A stretch of 46,214 nucleotides of DNA from positions 1-46,214 of the IMG/VR virus record IMGVR_UViG_3300008050_000082. One strand, given 5' to 3'. Shown piece after piece: positions 16,104 to 25,207 of the stretch. The stretch is from a virus. A model generated the notes under the pieces. It was not told where the DNA came from. It was given only the letters and a program-made list of their open reading frames with translations, and did no database searches. Every line of letters begins with the position of its first letter. Positions within the stretch are counted from its first letter, which is position 1. The translations under genes and the position numbers were made by a program.

Positions 16104-17291
16104 ATGGTAGATGATGTAATGAGTGCTGCAGAAGCCTTTGAGAAGGGTTTTGCTCCGCTAGAAGCGCAGGCACGCTTTCAACTGGATGATTTAATTTCCT
16201 CATTGAACAAGGGAAGAAAGGGTGGCCCTCTTGCAATCGATCTAAGAAAAGACGATCCATTTGAGGGGCAGAGGTTTATATCAACAGGATCAACACTTCT
16301 AGATTATGCTATTAGTAATCGCGCAGATGGCGGCATCCCTGAAGGTAAAGTAATTGACATTGCGGGCTTCAACAGCGCAGGCAAGTCGCTTATGGGCGCC
16401 GTTATCTTGGCCAACACTCAAAAAGCTGGTGGACTGGCTATCTTAATTGATACAGAGTTTGCAGCCAATTTTGAGTTTATGGATATGCTCGGTGTTGACA
16501 GGGAAAATAACTTCCTATATCTTCAGCCAAACAATCTAGAAGAATGTTTTGTTTCAATTGAGAAGATCATCAATTTGGTTATTGCAAAGCGAGCAGCAGG
16601 AAATGACAGACCTGTAACTATTGTATGGGACAGTGTGTCTGCAACAAAACCTGCTGCCCAGCACGACGCAGATTATGATTTCAACATGAATAAGAATCTC
16701 ATGTTTGCAAAGCAAATTTCTGGTGGCATGTCTAAGGCACTGCAACACTTTGATAAGGCAAACGTTACGCTGGTTGTGACAAATCACTTGAAGAATAAAA
16801 TTGGCGCAGCAATGGGTGAGGATGAATTCTATAGCCCAGGCGGTGAAACAATTCCTTATTACGCTTCTGTTAGAATACGATTGCATCACAGCAAGCGCAT
16901 TAAACCAAAAGACGGTGAGAATGCCTTAAAGAGAAAAGGGATGGTCTGCCGGTCAGAAGTAATCAAAACAAGATTCGGTCCTCCCTTCAGGCAGATGAAG
17001 TTTCCAATTTATTTCGCTGAAGGAATTGGTGATATTGAGTCTTGGTATCCGGTATTACGTGAGCAAGGATATATTAGTGGAACAAATCCAAAACGTTTGC
17101 ACAAAAAGGGTGCAAGCAAAGGCGAAGGAATTCCATTTCAATACAGTGACAGCGATCATTCTGGCTGGATGGAACTAATTAAAACAGATCCAGAAGCTCA
17201 TGCATTGGCACTTAGTTTTCTTAATGAGCACCTAGTTATGAAGTACATTAAGCGCGGCGGGCATACAACGGAGGTTCCGGATGTCAACTAG
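16104..17291 (+). CDS. RecA/UvsX-like recombinase
   Basis: 395 residues, the size of T4 UvsX (391). The Walker A motif reads AGFNSAGKS (about 88-95), followed by GGLAILIDTEFA, the typical RecA second strand with its acidic residue, and later VTIVWDSVSA as Walker B. The region LVVTNHLKNKIG and the GGETIPYYASVRIRL segment match the RecA core and its membrane-distal loop. It would coat single-stranded DNA and pair it with duplex for recombination-dependent replication, with the gp32-like protein and helicase nearby. The next gene overlaps its end by 11 bases. Confidence 0.87.
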   Translation: MVDDVMSAAEAFEKGFAPLEAQARFQLDDLISSLNKGRKGGPLAIDLRKDDPFEGQRFISTGSTLLDYAISNRADGGIPEGKVIDIAGFNSAGKSLMGAVILANTQKAGGLAILIDTEFAANFEFMDMLGVDRENNFLYLQPNNLEECFVSIEKIINLVIAKRAAGNDRPVTIVWDSVSATKPAAQHDADYDFNMNKNLMFAKQISGGMSKALQHFDKANVTLVVTNHLKNKIGAAMGEDEFYSPGGETIPYYASVRIRLHHSKRIKPKDGENALKRKGMVCRSEVIKTRFGPPFRQMKFPIYFAEGIGDIESWYPVLREQGYISGTNPKRLHKKGASKGEGIPFQYSDSDHSGWMELIKTDPEAHALALSFLNEHLVMKYIKRGGHTTEVPDVN

Positions 17292-17514
17292 ATATTCGAT
17301 GCTGTTAAAGGCAGAATCAAAAATTCACTTGGCAACTAAGGGTGCTGTTGGTTTTATTTATCCATCGCATGAAACTGCTGTTACATTAGAGCAAGAAACT
17401 GTGACTGTTGTACCTGAACTATGCGACTTTACGGGTGGAAGATTAACAGCAGTCTTTCGAGACACTACACTTTTTTGGGTGCGCAAAGAAGACTTAGTGG
17501 AGTGTGATGGCTAA
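17281..17514 (+). CDS. Unknown small protein
   Basis: 77 residues from ATG 17281, overlapping the recombinase gene end; GGAGG lies 8 bases upstream inside that gene. A beta-rich protein with TATTVV-like strands and a closing LFWVRKEDLVE, which gives it the look of a small SH3-like or KOW-like barrel. No family recognised. Confidence 0.55.
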   Translation: MSTRYSMLLKAESKIHLATKGAVGFIYPSHETAVTLEQETVTVVPELCDFTGGRLTAVFRDTTLFWVRKEDLVECDG

Positions 17515-17914
17515 ATTTCAAGCCGGTGATGTAATTGATTTTGAATATAATGGCACGCACAGGCGTGCCATTGTTCTTAATGCTTCTTATCGAGGGCAGG
17601 TACATGTCCTAGAGCTTAATAGACTATCACGGGCTGAAAAACAGCAATTCTATGGAATCATATATCCATATGAAGGAATGTCAAAATCATGGTTTATGAA
17701 GACTGCAAAGAAAAAGCTCAAGCGACGCCCTAACGCACACATCAAATCACCTGTATATTTTTATGCAAATTACATTGGACCACTTGCACGTGACAAACGT
17801 TGTTATAGAATTCTTAAGCCCGGCAAGATGAAACGGATTAGAGTTGTGACTGATAAAATTAGGTTTGATAAATCAAAGCCAGCAGTTGGTTTTTACAGAT
17901 GGATGAAGCTCTAA
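17507..17914 (+). CDS. Conserved phage protein with SH3-like start
   Basis: About 135 residues from ATG 17507 (GGAG 4 bases upstream; a GTG directly before it is also possible). The start FQAGDVIDFEYNGTHRRAIV looks like a small barrel, followed by VLNASYRGQVHVLELNRLS and a basic region ending with RCYRILKPGKMKRIRVV. The same arrangement occurs in uncharacterised proteins of other large phages, often near replication genes. Its strong basic charge would suit nucleic acid binding, which is inference. TAATG overlaps the next gene. Confidence 0.6.
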   Translation: MAKFQAGDVIDFEYNGTHRRAIVLNASYRGQVHVLELNRLSRAEKQQFYGIIYPYEGMSKSWFMKTAKKKLKRRPNAHIKSPVYFYANYIGPLARDKRCYRILKPGKMKRIRVVTDKIRFDKSKPAVGFYRWMKL

Positions 17915-18804
17915 TGGGCATTCCCAATCTTATGTTTGCTGGCATAAATACAGTCTACTATCATGAGGGTTGTAACGATGGTATGGCTGGTGCGTGGGCT
18001 GCTTGGTCTAATGAGCATGCAAGAAGAGATTGCAAATACATTCCATATAGTTTCGGACACAAGCCAAATGCCACTGACTACATTGATCGCAATGTTGTTT
18101 TCATTGATTCATGTCCACCACGTGACGCATTGCTTGAAATGAAGAAGCTTGCCAAGAATGTTTGGGTTCTTGACCACCACAAAACAGGTCGCGAGGAGTG
18201 TCAAGACATCGATGGAACTTACTTCAATTATAACATGTCAGGCGCATCAATTGCTTGGCGCGCCTTTCATGGCAGCAAGAAAAAGCCACTTCTGATTTCG
18301 TATGCTGAGGATATTGATCTGTGGAAGTTTAATCTTCCGATGAGCCGAGCAGTGCAAACAGCACTCTATAATGTACCTTTTACGTTTGATGATTTTGATG
18401 CGCTTGCTGTGAACAGTGTGTTCAAGGAGCTAATAACTTCAGGAATTCAATTAACAGAGTATCGTGACAACATTCTTGATACAATTGCAAGAAACGCCCA
18501 GCGCTCTGTATGCGTTGTTGATAGCCAGACCTATGAATTTGTTGCAGTGAATATCTCTTATTTCCATAGTGCCATGGGTGATAAACTTCGGCATGATGCT
18601 GATTTCGCTGTGATGTGGTACATGAAAGCTGATGGGACAATTAAATTTGGGCTACGGTCAGCGCGCAGCTTTGGGGCTGATGTGTCTGTGATTGCAGCTG
18701 CATTAAATCCGCATGGCGGAGGTCATGCAAATTCTGCTGGCGCAATTGTCACAGTTGAAACAGCAATGAAATTCCTCAACGGAGATTTTGACGATGGTGA
18801 CTGA
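17914..18804 (+). CDS. DHH-family phosphoesterase
   Basis: About 296 residues from ATG 17914 (TAATG overlap with the previous stop; ATG 17899 is also in frame). The DHH signature is complete: VYYHEGCNDGMAGAWAAW, VVFIDSCPPRD with the DxD-like pair, VWVLDHHKT giving the name motif, and the C-terminal DHHA1-type NPHGGGHANSAGA. DHH enzymes are manganese-dependent phosphodiesterases including RecJ exonuclease, NrnA oligoribonuclease and cyclic dinucleotide hydrolases. Which substrate is used here is not shown; the replication setting favours single-strand or oligonucleotide degradation, but cleavage of defence-signal nucleotides cannot be excluded. Confidence 0.85.
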   Translation: MGIPNLMFAGINTVYYHEGCNDGMAGAWAAWSNEHARRDCKYIPYSFGHKPNATDYIDRNVVFIDSCPPRDALLEMKKLAKNVWVLDHHKTGREECQDIDGTYFNYNMSGASIAWRAFHGSKKKPLLISYAEDIDLWKFNLPMSRAVQTALYNVPFTFDDFDALAVNSVFKELITSGIQLTEYRDNILDTIARNAQRSVCVVDSQTYEFVAVNISYFHSAMGDKLRHDADFAVMWYMKADGTIKFGLRSARSFGADVSVIAAALNPHGGGHANSAGAIVTVETAMKFLNGDFDDGD

Positions 18805-19801
18805 TAAACTTGCCCCTCTTGACGATCCAACTGGAAGACGAATTATCCTCGTAGACTTCCTCAACATGTTCATTCGTAATTATGCAGTTATTCCAACACA
18901 CAACCCTAGAACAGGTGAGCCAAATGGAGGAACATTTGGCACGCTGCGTTCGTTGACTGCTGCGATAAGAAAGCTTAAGCCAACAGATGTTGTCGTCGTA
19001 ACAGATGGTGCTGAGGGAAGTGTTCGTAGACGCAGCATCTTTAAAGACTACAAAGGGAATCGAAAGCCATTTCGAACAAATCGTTTCTATAATCACGGGA
19101 CAGAGGAAGATGTACATAGGAATATGCTTGAGCAGGGTGCACGTGTGCGCCACTATTTTGAGAATATGCCGATTGCCTATGTGTCAATTGATAGGTGCGA
19201 AGCAGATGATGTGATTGCCTATCTTGCCACTGATTTTTTCAGCAAAGAAGATGAAAAATTTATTCTTTCGTCAGACAAGGATTTTTACCAGCTGTGTAGT
19301 GACGAAGATAATACATATGTCTACAACCAAGCATCTGATGTGCTGGTGACAGAGGTCGATGTACTTGCAAAATTTGGCGTATCACCAGCAAATACAGCAG
19401 TTGCAAGAGCACTCGATGGTGACGGTTCTGACAATATCCCAGGTATTAAAGGGCTAGGGATGAAGTCAATTACGAAATGCTTTCCAGAGCTTGCTGAGCC
19501 AACGCCAGTTGAGCTTGATCAAATTATAGCTTGGGCTGTTGAGCGTGATGGAACAAAGTTTGATAGGATTGTTGAGCAGCAGGATGTTTTTTATCGCAAC
19601 TACAAGCTGATGCAGCTTGCTGATCCAATGCTTTCGCCTGCGCAATTGACTGAGTTACTAGAAACTGTCACTGAAGAGCTAAAGCGAAGAAAGTTAAATC
19701 AGCTTGCATTTAGACACATGCTTGCTGAGGATAGCATTACGTCAATTGCTGCGGGCCGCGTAACGCGAGATTTGCAGTTCATTACAGAATTTAAGCAGTG
19801 A
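18794..19801 (+). CDS. 5'-3' exonuclease / flap endonuclease (T4 RNase H-like)
   Basis: About 335 residues from ATG 18794, with GGAGAT 7 bases upstream; it overlaps the DHH gene by 11 bases. The PIN/5' nuclease motifs are clear: IILVDFLNMF, VVVTDGAEGSVRR, SIFKDYKGNRK, CEADDVIAYLA, FILSSDKDFYQL and ALDGDGSDNIPGIKGLG, the last being the helix-hairpin-helix DNA-binding part. The family removes RNA primers and flaps during lagging-strand maturation. It supplies the activity missing from the short family A polymerase at 10417. Confidence 0.9.
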   Translation: MVTDKLAPLDDPTGRRIILVDFLNMFIRNYAVIPTHNPRTGEPNGGTFGTLRSLTAAIRKLKPTDVVVVTDGAEGSVRRRSIFKDYKGNRKPFRTNRFYNHGTEEDVHRNMLEQGARVRHYFENMPIAYVSIDRCEADDVIAYLATDFFSKEDEKFILSSDKDFYQLCSDEDNTYVYNQASDVLVTEVDVLAKFGVSPANTAVARALDGDGSDNIPGIKGLGMKSITKCFPELAEPTPVELDQIIAWAVERDGTKFDRIVEQQDVFYRNYKLMQLADPMLSPAQLTELLETVTEELKRRKLNQLAFRHMLAEDSITSIAAGRVTRDLQFITEFKQ

Positions 19802-19844
19802 TTTACAATATATCATATCATAAAAGACCAGAGGTATCAAGAGC

Positions 19845-21218
19845 ATGACAGAGCAGACTTTCGCAGAGATTGGTAGCGAGCATTTTCAAAATCTCGTTAT
19901 GGCAGCTCTCTTAGTTGACAAGGAATACGCAGATCGAATGATCGAAGTAGTTCGCACAGAGAACTTTAGCGTAGATTCAATGCGTGTAACGCACGCAATG
20001 TGGATGACTTACTTCGAAGAATATAAGGCGTATCCAAGCACAACGATGATTAGAAGCATGGTCATTGACGAGCTGAGTAAAGAGCCAATCATGGCAAAGC
20101 AGGTAACTGATTTTCTTGACAACATGTCAGAATTGCTTACAAAGCCGTCTGACGTCCAGTATGCAAAAGAGCGATCACTTGATTTCTGCAAGAAGCAAAG
20201 GTTAAAGGAAGCGCTTGTTGGCGCTGTTGACGATCTCAAGCACGATAAATACGGTGCTGTTGTCATGCGCTTGAAACATGCTGTTGAACTCGGCGTTGAG
20301 AAAAACGTCGGGCATGAATATGATGGCGAAGATGAAATTTTCATGCGTATGCAAGATGATGCTGACCGCTGCCCAGTTCCGACGCCATGGCCAATCATCA
20401 ATAATGAGATGCAGGGTGGCCTTGGAAAGGGCGAGCTTGGTGTTGTTATTGCACCAACAGGTGCTGGTAAGTCACACTTTCTTGTTGCTCTAGGCTCTGC
20501 TGCAATCCAACAGGGCTTCAACGTCCTTCACTACACTCTTGAGCTTCGTGAATCGATTGTTGCTCGACGGTATGATGCAAATCTACTCGGAGCTAAATTT
20601 GAAGATGTTCCAGGCCTTGTGCCGATTCTGAAGGATCGTTTGAAGGAGGTCACGGGAAAGCTCATTATTAAGAAATATCCAACCAAGAAGGCAGGCATTT
20701 CGCAATTATCAGCGCATATTGAGCGATTGAAATCGCGTGAGTTTACTCCCGATCTTATCATCGTTGATTACGCTGATCTTCTCCGTTCATCAAAGCAATA
20801 TGAAGCAAAGAGATATGAGCTTGAACTGCTGTACGAAGAGTTGCGTGCGTTGGGTGATGAATTAGAACTTCCAATCTGGACCGCCTCACAGGCAAATCGT
20901 GGCGCCCATGATGCAGAGCTTGTCACAATTTCAGCAATTGGTGAAGCGTACGCCAAGGCTCAAATTGCAGATGTTATCTTAACTCTTTCAAGAACAAATC
21001 GTGACAAGATGGATGGAGGTGGAAGGTCGTTACTGGCCAAGAACAGATCAGGCCGCGACGGTATTATCTATCCAATCATGATGAATACATCGTCATCAAC
21101 AATTGAGTTCTTGCTTCCTGATGAAAATCAAGAAGTCAGGGATCTCGGACCGCTTGATGAGACATCAAAGTTTGAGATTATGAAGCAGGCGTTTGCTAGG
21201 AAGAAGGCCAATCAATAA
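19845..21218 (+). CDS. DnaB-like replicative helicase (T4 gp41-type)
   Basis: 457 residues. An N-terminal helical domain (1-150) precedes the RecA-type core with Walker A VIAPTGAGKSHFL (about 202-213), the FNVLHYTLELRESIVARRYD segment typical of DnaB, Walker B DLIIVDYADLL (about 301-311) and WTASQANRGA. It would form a hexamer and unwind DNA 5' to 3' ahead of the fork. No primase is visible in this window. Upstream, ATTACA at 19781 and TACAAT at 19804 are 17 bases apart and could be a weak promoter; GAGG precedes the ATG. The stop overlaps the reductase start (TAATG). Confidence 0.9.
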   Translation: MTEQTFAEIGSEHFQNLVMAALLVDKEYADRMIEVVRTENFSVDSMRVTHAMWMTYFEEYKAYPSTTMIRSMVIDELSKEPIMAKQVTDFLDNMSELLTKPSDVQYAKERSLDFCKKQRLKEALVGAVDDLKHDKYGAVVMRLKHAVELGVEKNVGHEYDGEDEIFMRMQDDADRCPVPTPWPIINNEMQGGLGKGELGVVIAPTGAGKSHFLVALGSAAIQQGFNVLHYTLELRESIVARRYDANLLGAKFEDVPGLVPILKDRLKEVTGKLIIKKYPTKKAGISQLSAHIERLKSREFTPDLIIVDYADLLRSSKQYEAKRYELELLYEELRALGDELELPIWTASQANRGAHDAELVTISAIGEAYAKAQIADVILTLSRTNRDKMDGGGRSLLAKNRSGRDGIIYPIMMNTSSSTIEFLLPDENQEVRDLGPLDETSKFEIMKQAFARKKANQ

Positions 21219-23794
21219 TGGTAGGCAGGGAAGTTCTTTACGAAGTTGTTAATAAGTTAGATTTCTCTAGGCCCCTCGAAGCCGATGGCAAACGCACAAT
21301 TGACGAATATTACTTTATCAACCCAAAGCACTACGACGTGTGGAAGGCCAGATATGCGCTGAAGGGTCCTAGCGGCCAGCCAGTTGAGCACCATATTTAC
21401 GATTGCTTTGTTCGTATAACAGATGAAATTGTTGATGATGTAGAGTTGCGTGTACAGATCCTTAAGGCGATGTGTATGAAGCAACTTCTTCCCGCAGGCC
21501 GGCAAATGGCTCAGGCAGGAACGGGTACAAAGAATTATTCAAACTGCTTTGTATTAGGGATTGAAGATGACAGTGATTCAATTAGCGAATTCAAAAGGCA
21601 ACACTTTAAAGTCCAGCGTCAGGGCGGCGGCACAGGACTTGATTGGTCAAACCTTAGACCAAGAATTTCTGTATGTAAAACTGTATCCGCTCGTGCGTCA
21701 GGCCCTATTGGATTCCTCATTGACACCTCCCACGCGAGTAAGAATATCCAGCAGGGTGGAAATCGATCCGGCGCAAATATGGGCACGCTTGACGCTCGAC
21801 ACCCAAGCCTAAAGGAATGGATTCACTTTAAGGCTGATAACAATTGGGAAAATATTCGAAAGTTTGCTGACATAACAGATGAAGCTGCGTTTGCAAGATT
21901 CCAGTGGAAGCATGATTATTCAGGCCAGAGGTTTAACATCACAACAGGGGTACCTGACATTTTTATGGATGATGTACTGGCCGGTGGAAAAGATGAATGG
22001 TCAACATTCTGGGGTGAAGACGAGTGGTTCTTATACGATTATAAGGTTCTTGATAAGCGGTCTGGATCGTACACTAATCGTACAGTGACAGCACCGAATA
22101 TCGAAGATGCAGAGCTTCTTGCGTCTGCAGAGGCACCTTTCTTTAATGCTAATCTTGAACTTATCCGCGGCCCATATCGCCAAACAACTGGTGAGTGGTT
22201 TCATGAAATGGCACAAGCTGCCTGGGAAGACGGCTGCCCTGGCATTGCATTCACAGATATTATTCGCGCTTTCCACAACGGTGAATACTGTCACCCAATG
22301 TCAAGCTGCAACCCATGTGGTGAACAGTGGATGCCTGTTGATGCGTCGTGTATTCTGAGCTCAATTGTTATTGCTTCGTTTGTAAAGCAGGGCACCTTTG
22401 ACATTGATGAGTTTAAGCGTATAGTGCGCATTGGTGTCCAATGGCTTGAATGTGTTGCTGATAAGACGCATGTCGGCATTGAGGGCATTGATACAATGCG
22501 TGAGAAGGAGCGCCGAATTGGTCTGGGAACAACAGGTATGGCTGATGCGCTCATGCTTATGGGTGAAGCGTACAGCTCAATTCAGGGACGAGCAGTTGCA
22601 GAGTCAATTCTTCGAACCTTCAAGGAAGAAGTATATTGGGAGTCTATTGAGCTTGCGAAAGAGAAAGGCCCGTTTCCGGTATTTGACTTTGAGGGATATA
22701 GTCAGAGTGCATTTTTCAAGAGGCTTCCTGCTGATGTGCAAGAAGCAATTGCTAAGCACGGCATCCGTCATATTACGGGTTTGACGCAAGCCCCTGTTGG
22801 GACAGGGGGAACGATCACTGGATTCACAACAGGTTGCGAACCCGGCTACTTCCTTGCCTTTAGGCAGAACAGTCGAGTCGGCAGTTATGTTAATACTGTT
22901 TATGCATTTGGCGAGTGGCTTCGCAGCGAAGGCTTGTGGGAATCGTTTTTGGAGTATCTTGATGAAGATCTTCCGATGGATGAAATCAAACACATTCTTC
23001 AAGTTCCTGACTACTTTGAGGCAGCATCTGAGATTAGTGTGGAAGACCATATTAAGATGCTCGCGGTTTTTCAAAGGCATAATGATAGTGGCGTAAGTAA
23101 GACAATCAATCTTCCAAATAGCGCAACTGTTGAGGATGTTGAGGATGCGTACAAGCTTGCTTATCAGTTAGGTTGTAAATCAGTGACAGTCTATAGAGAT
23201 GGATCAAAGATTCAAGTCCTTGAAGCTGTCGGTGTAAAAGAGGCACCTGCAAAGATCTCACGCCGAAAGGCCCCGAAACGAGGGAGGATTCTCCCTGCAG
23301 AGCTTCACAGGGCTCGTGTGAAAGGTGTTCCATGGCTTGTTGTTGTTGGACTTCTTGATGGTGAACTGTACGAAGTTTTTGCTGGTGCACATCCGCCTGA
23401 TGATTTTGTTATCCGTAGAGATGAAAACTACGTTGTTTCCAAGGATTCATCTGGGATTTACAATGTATTAGATGGTAATGAAATCGTTGTTCTTGAAAAT
23501 ATAGCTGATCTGTTGCAGACTGATGAACAGTCAGCATTTACAAGGTTGCTGTCAACATCATTACGCCATGGAACACCACCTAGGTTTATTGTACAGCAGC
23601 TTGCTAAATGCCAGGGCAGCATGTTTGATTTTTCAACAATTTTGTCAAGAATTCTCAAGAAGTACTTAACACAAGAGCAGCAGGTTGAAGTTGCAAAAGC
23701 AGTTGATCCTGAGTGCCTGAGTTGCGGTAGCAGCTTCTTAATCTACGAAGAGAATTGTGTAAAGTGCGATTGCGGCTGGAGTAAGTGCGGATGA
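21218..23794 (+). CDS. nrdJ: Ribonucleotide reductase, class II (adenosylcobalamin-dependent) type
   Basis: 858 residues. It converts ribonucleotides to deoxyribonucleotides. The substrate-site features are PAGRQMAQAGTG, NYSNCFVL (Cys110), RQGGGTGLDWSNLRPR, CNPCGEQ (about 364-370) with a following Cys378, and APVGTGGTITG. The C-terminal CLSCGSSF with CVKCDCGWSKCG is the zinc-ribbon tail typical of B12-dependent class II enzymes. No small radical subunit gene is nearby, which agrees with class II. The enzyme would need cobalamin from the host. No intein is seen; length is normal. Confidence 0.88.
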   Translation: MVGREVLYEVVNKLDFSRPLEADGKRTIDEYYFINPKHYDVWKARYALKGPSGQPVEHHIYDCFVRITDEIVDDVELRVQILKAMCMKQLLPAGRQMAQAGTGTKNYSNCFVLGIEDDSDSISEFKRQHFKVQRQGGGTGLDWSNLRPRISVCKTVSARASGPIGFLIDTSHASKNIQQGGNRSGANMGTLDARHPSLKEWIHFKADNNWENIRKFADITDEAAFARFQWKHDYSGQRFNITTGVPDIFMDDVLAGGKDEWSTFWGEDEWFLYDYKVLDKRSGSYTNRTVTAPNIEDAELLASAEAPFFNANLELIRGPYRQTTGEWFHEMAQAAWEDGCPGIAFTDIIRAFHNGEYCHPMSSCNPCGEQWMPVDASCILSSIVIASFVKQGTFDIDEFKRIVRIGVQWLECVADKTHVGIEGIDTMREKERRIGLGTTGMADALMLMGEAYSSIQGRAVAESILRTFKEEVYWESIELAKEKGPFPVFDFEGYSQSAFFKRLPADVQEAIAKHGIRHITGLTQAPVGTGGTITGFTTGCEPGYFLAFRQNSRVGSYVNTVYAFGEWLRSEGLWESFLEYLDEDLPMDEIKHILQVPDYFEAASEISVEDHIKMLAVFQRHNDSGVSKTINLPNSATVEDVEDAYKLAYQLGCKSVTVYRDGSKIQVLEAVGVKEAPAKISRRKAPKRGRILPAELHRARVKGVPWLVVVGLLDGELYEVFAGAHPPDDFVIRRDENYVVSKDSSGIYNVLDGNEIVVLENIADLLQTDEQSAFTRLLSTSLRHGTPPRFIVQQLAKCQGSMFDFSTILSRILKKYLTQEQQVEVAKAVDPECLSCGSSFLIYEENCVKCDCGWSKCG

Positions 23795-24009
23795 AAGTCA
23801 AAGAAGTAATTAGTATGCTTGCCAAGCTTGATCGTGAGCTCGATATCGTCATCTATGATGACGATGGAACAGAGCCTGGCTATTACAAAAAGATCGATTT
23901 TGTTAACACAGCGGTTGATTGTTCCGAAGAGACAGGCGAAGGTTTCTTCTTCGGCGCAGAAGACACTGATTATAATCTTCATACTTTCTTTGTAGTGCAA
24001 CATGGCTAG
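23791..24009 (+). CDS. Small acidic phage protein
   Basis: 72 residues from ATG 23791 (ATGA overlap with the reductase; a GTG at 23785 is less likely). It begins MKVKEVISMLAKLDRELDIV then IYDDDG, a start shared by many small viral proteins of unknown role that pair a short helix with an acidic strand. Acidic throughout, with no catalytic motif visible. Confidence 0.6.
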   Translation: MKVKEVISMLAKLDRELDIVIYDDDGTEPGYYKKIDFVNTAVDCSEETGEGFFFGAEDTDYNLHTFFVVQHG

Positions 24010-24346
24010 ACCAACAAACGATGAATTTGACATTGGAATTACAGTAGCAGAGCTAACAAACACACAAAAGGCTGTTATCAAAACGCGCTACAAGAAGAAG
24101 CGAATTTCCATGAAGGTTCTTGCGCAGGCAGTTGCTGATGGCCTCATCAAGCCAAAACCGCCATTTAATCCTTATGAATTCCGCTTTGGTAACAACGTTG
24201 TTTTCAAAACAGATTTGCGTGGTGAGCATACTGGAATGTTTTGCAAATATATTGAAGAACCACATAATAATCGAATAATCATTGATTATTGGTACGAAGG
24301 AGGTCACCACTTTGCTGTAACTGACGATGCTGTCAGGAGAGCATAA
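24002..24346 (+). CDS. Unknown protein
   Basis: 114 residues from ATG 24002, overlapping the previous gene by 8 bases. N-terminal helices with a basic stretch (KTRYKKKRISMKVLAQAVAD) could bind nucleic acid; the C-terminal half looks beta-rich (NRIIIDYWYEGGHHFAVT). No family recognised. TAATG joins it to the next gene. Confidence 0.55.
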   Translation: MARPTNDEFDIGITVAELTNTQKAVIKTRYKKKRISMKVLAQAVADGLIKPKPPFNPYEFRFGNNVVFKTDLRGEHTGMFCKYIEEPHNNRIIIDYWYEGGHHFAVTDDAVRRA

Positions 24347-24639
24347 TGTGGGGCTCAATTAAAAGATGGAGAGAGAAAAAAATGCGAGCAGCAGCACAAG
24401 CAAACCTGAATAAGCAGCGATCTGGCAAGAAGTCATGGACAGCAGCGGTCGACGCTGATATTTCACTTGTAATGGCAAAGATCCAGCAGTTGGCTAATGA
24501 TCCGCGTGAACCAAATGAGCGCGGCCCGAATGTAAGAGAATTAATGAATGCAATGCAAGATCTGCGAACAACAACGTCGCGCCTTGCAGCAGTTGCAGAT
24601 GACAGTGAGCAGCAGCAGCTAGCAGGCCTGTCAGCATGA
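24346..24639 (+). CDS. Unknown small helical protein
   Basis: 97 residues from ATG 24346 with AGGAG upstream; an in-frame ATG at 24382 is a possible alternative. Basic N-terminus (IKRWREKKMRAAAQANLNKQ) and a helical, Gln/Ala-rich C-terminus. No family recognised. It overlaps the next gene by ATGA. Confidence 0.55.
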   Translation: MWGSIKRWREKKMRAAAQANLNKQRSGKKSWTAAVDADISLVMAKIQQLANDPREPNERGPNVRELMNAMQDLRTTTSRLAAVADDSEQQQLAGLSA

Positions 24640-25163
24640 ATAATGGGGCGCATGAGGGCGATGATATGCTGCATGACATGTTCATGTTACAGACCAGCTT
24701 CATGCGCCGCCTGCAGAAAGTGTCAGGGTTTCCTGAGTTTCCGCTGGACATGAATGAGAAGGAATCATTCGCTTTCCTCAGAGATGTTGGAACTCGTGCT
24801 GTTGAAGAAATCTTTGAAGCACTGCAACATCTGAAGGCAGGGAAGCCATGGAGGAGTGACCAAGACTCTTGGGATCGTGCAGCGTTTGTCGAAGAATTTG
24901 TTGATGCGCAACGCTTTCTTCTTGAGGTTTTAATTCTCCTCGAAGTTACGCCTGACGAATTCATGGCAGCCTTTAAAGAGAAAGTTGATGTGACGCATGT
25001 GAGGCTTGACGAAGAGTTGCCCGCGCAGGAACCACCTACAGAGCAAGCACTTGAATTACCAACACCTACTAGCGCAATTGAGTGGCATGATTGTAGTTAC
25101 ACAATGTGTGGTAGCTTTTCGTGCACACACTGTTATCCAGGTGGCTGGCCAGGTAAAAAATAA
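24636..25163 (+). CDS. All-alpha NTP pyrophosphohydrolase (MazG/dUTPase_2-like)
   Basis: 175 residues. Helices carry the acidic clusters expected of this fold: GTRAVEEIFEALQHL and, about 30 residues on, FVEEFVDAQRFLLEVLILL, an ExxE...ExxD-type magnesium site. Members hydrolyse dUTP, dCTP or other NTPs to monophosphates; T4 gp56 dCTPase belongs to the same wide superfamily. Given the probable cytosine-modification cluster at 33-36 kb, a dCTP/dUTPase role is attractive but unproven. The C-terminal tail has four Cys (HDCSYTMCGSFSCTHC), a possible small metal site not usual for the family. Start could also be a later Met (24666). Confidence 0.65.
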   Translation: MNNGAHEGDDMLHDMFMLQTSFMRRLQKVSGFPEFPLDMNEKESFAFLRDVGTRAVEEIFEALQHLKAGKPWRSDQDSWDRAAFVEEFVDAQRFLLEVLILLEVTPDEFMAAFKEKVDVTHVRLDEELPAQEPPTEQALELPTPTSAIEWHDCSYTMCGSFSCTHCYPGGWPGKK

Positions 25164-25191
25164 TTCCGCGTTATATTCAAAGAAGTATAAT
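25163..25191 (+). promoter_or_regulatory. Candidate phage promoter (ATTCCG, 17 bases, TATAAT)
   Basis: ATTCCG at 25163-25168 and TATAAT at 25186-25191, with a 17-base spacer, lie in the 44-base gap after the pyrophosphohydrolase gene and directly before GGTAGGAG, the ribosome site of the next gene. The -10 is a perfect sigma70 consensus, while the -35 is the same ATTCCG as at 28638 and 44086. Confidence 0.65.
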
Positions 25192-25207
25192 AAAGGTAGG
25201 AGTGAAA

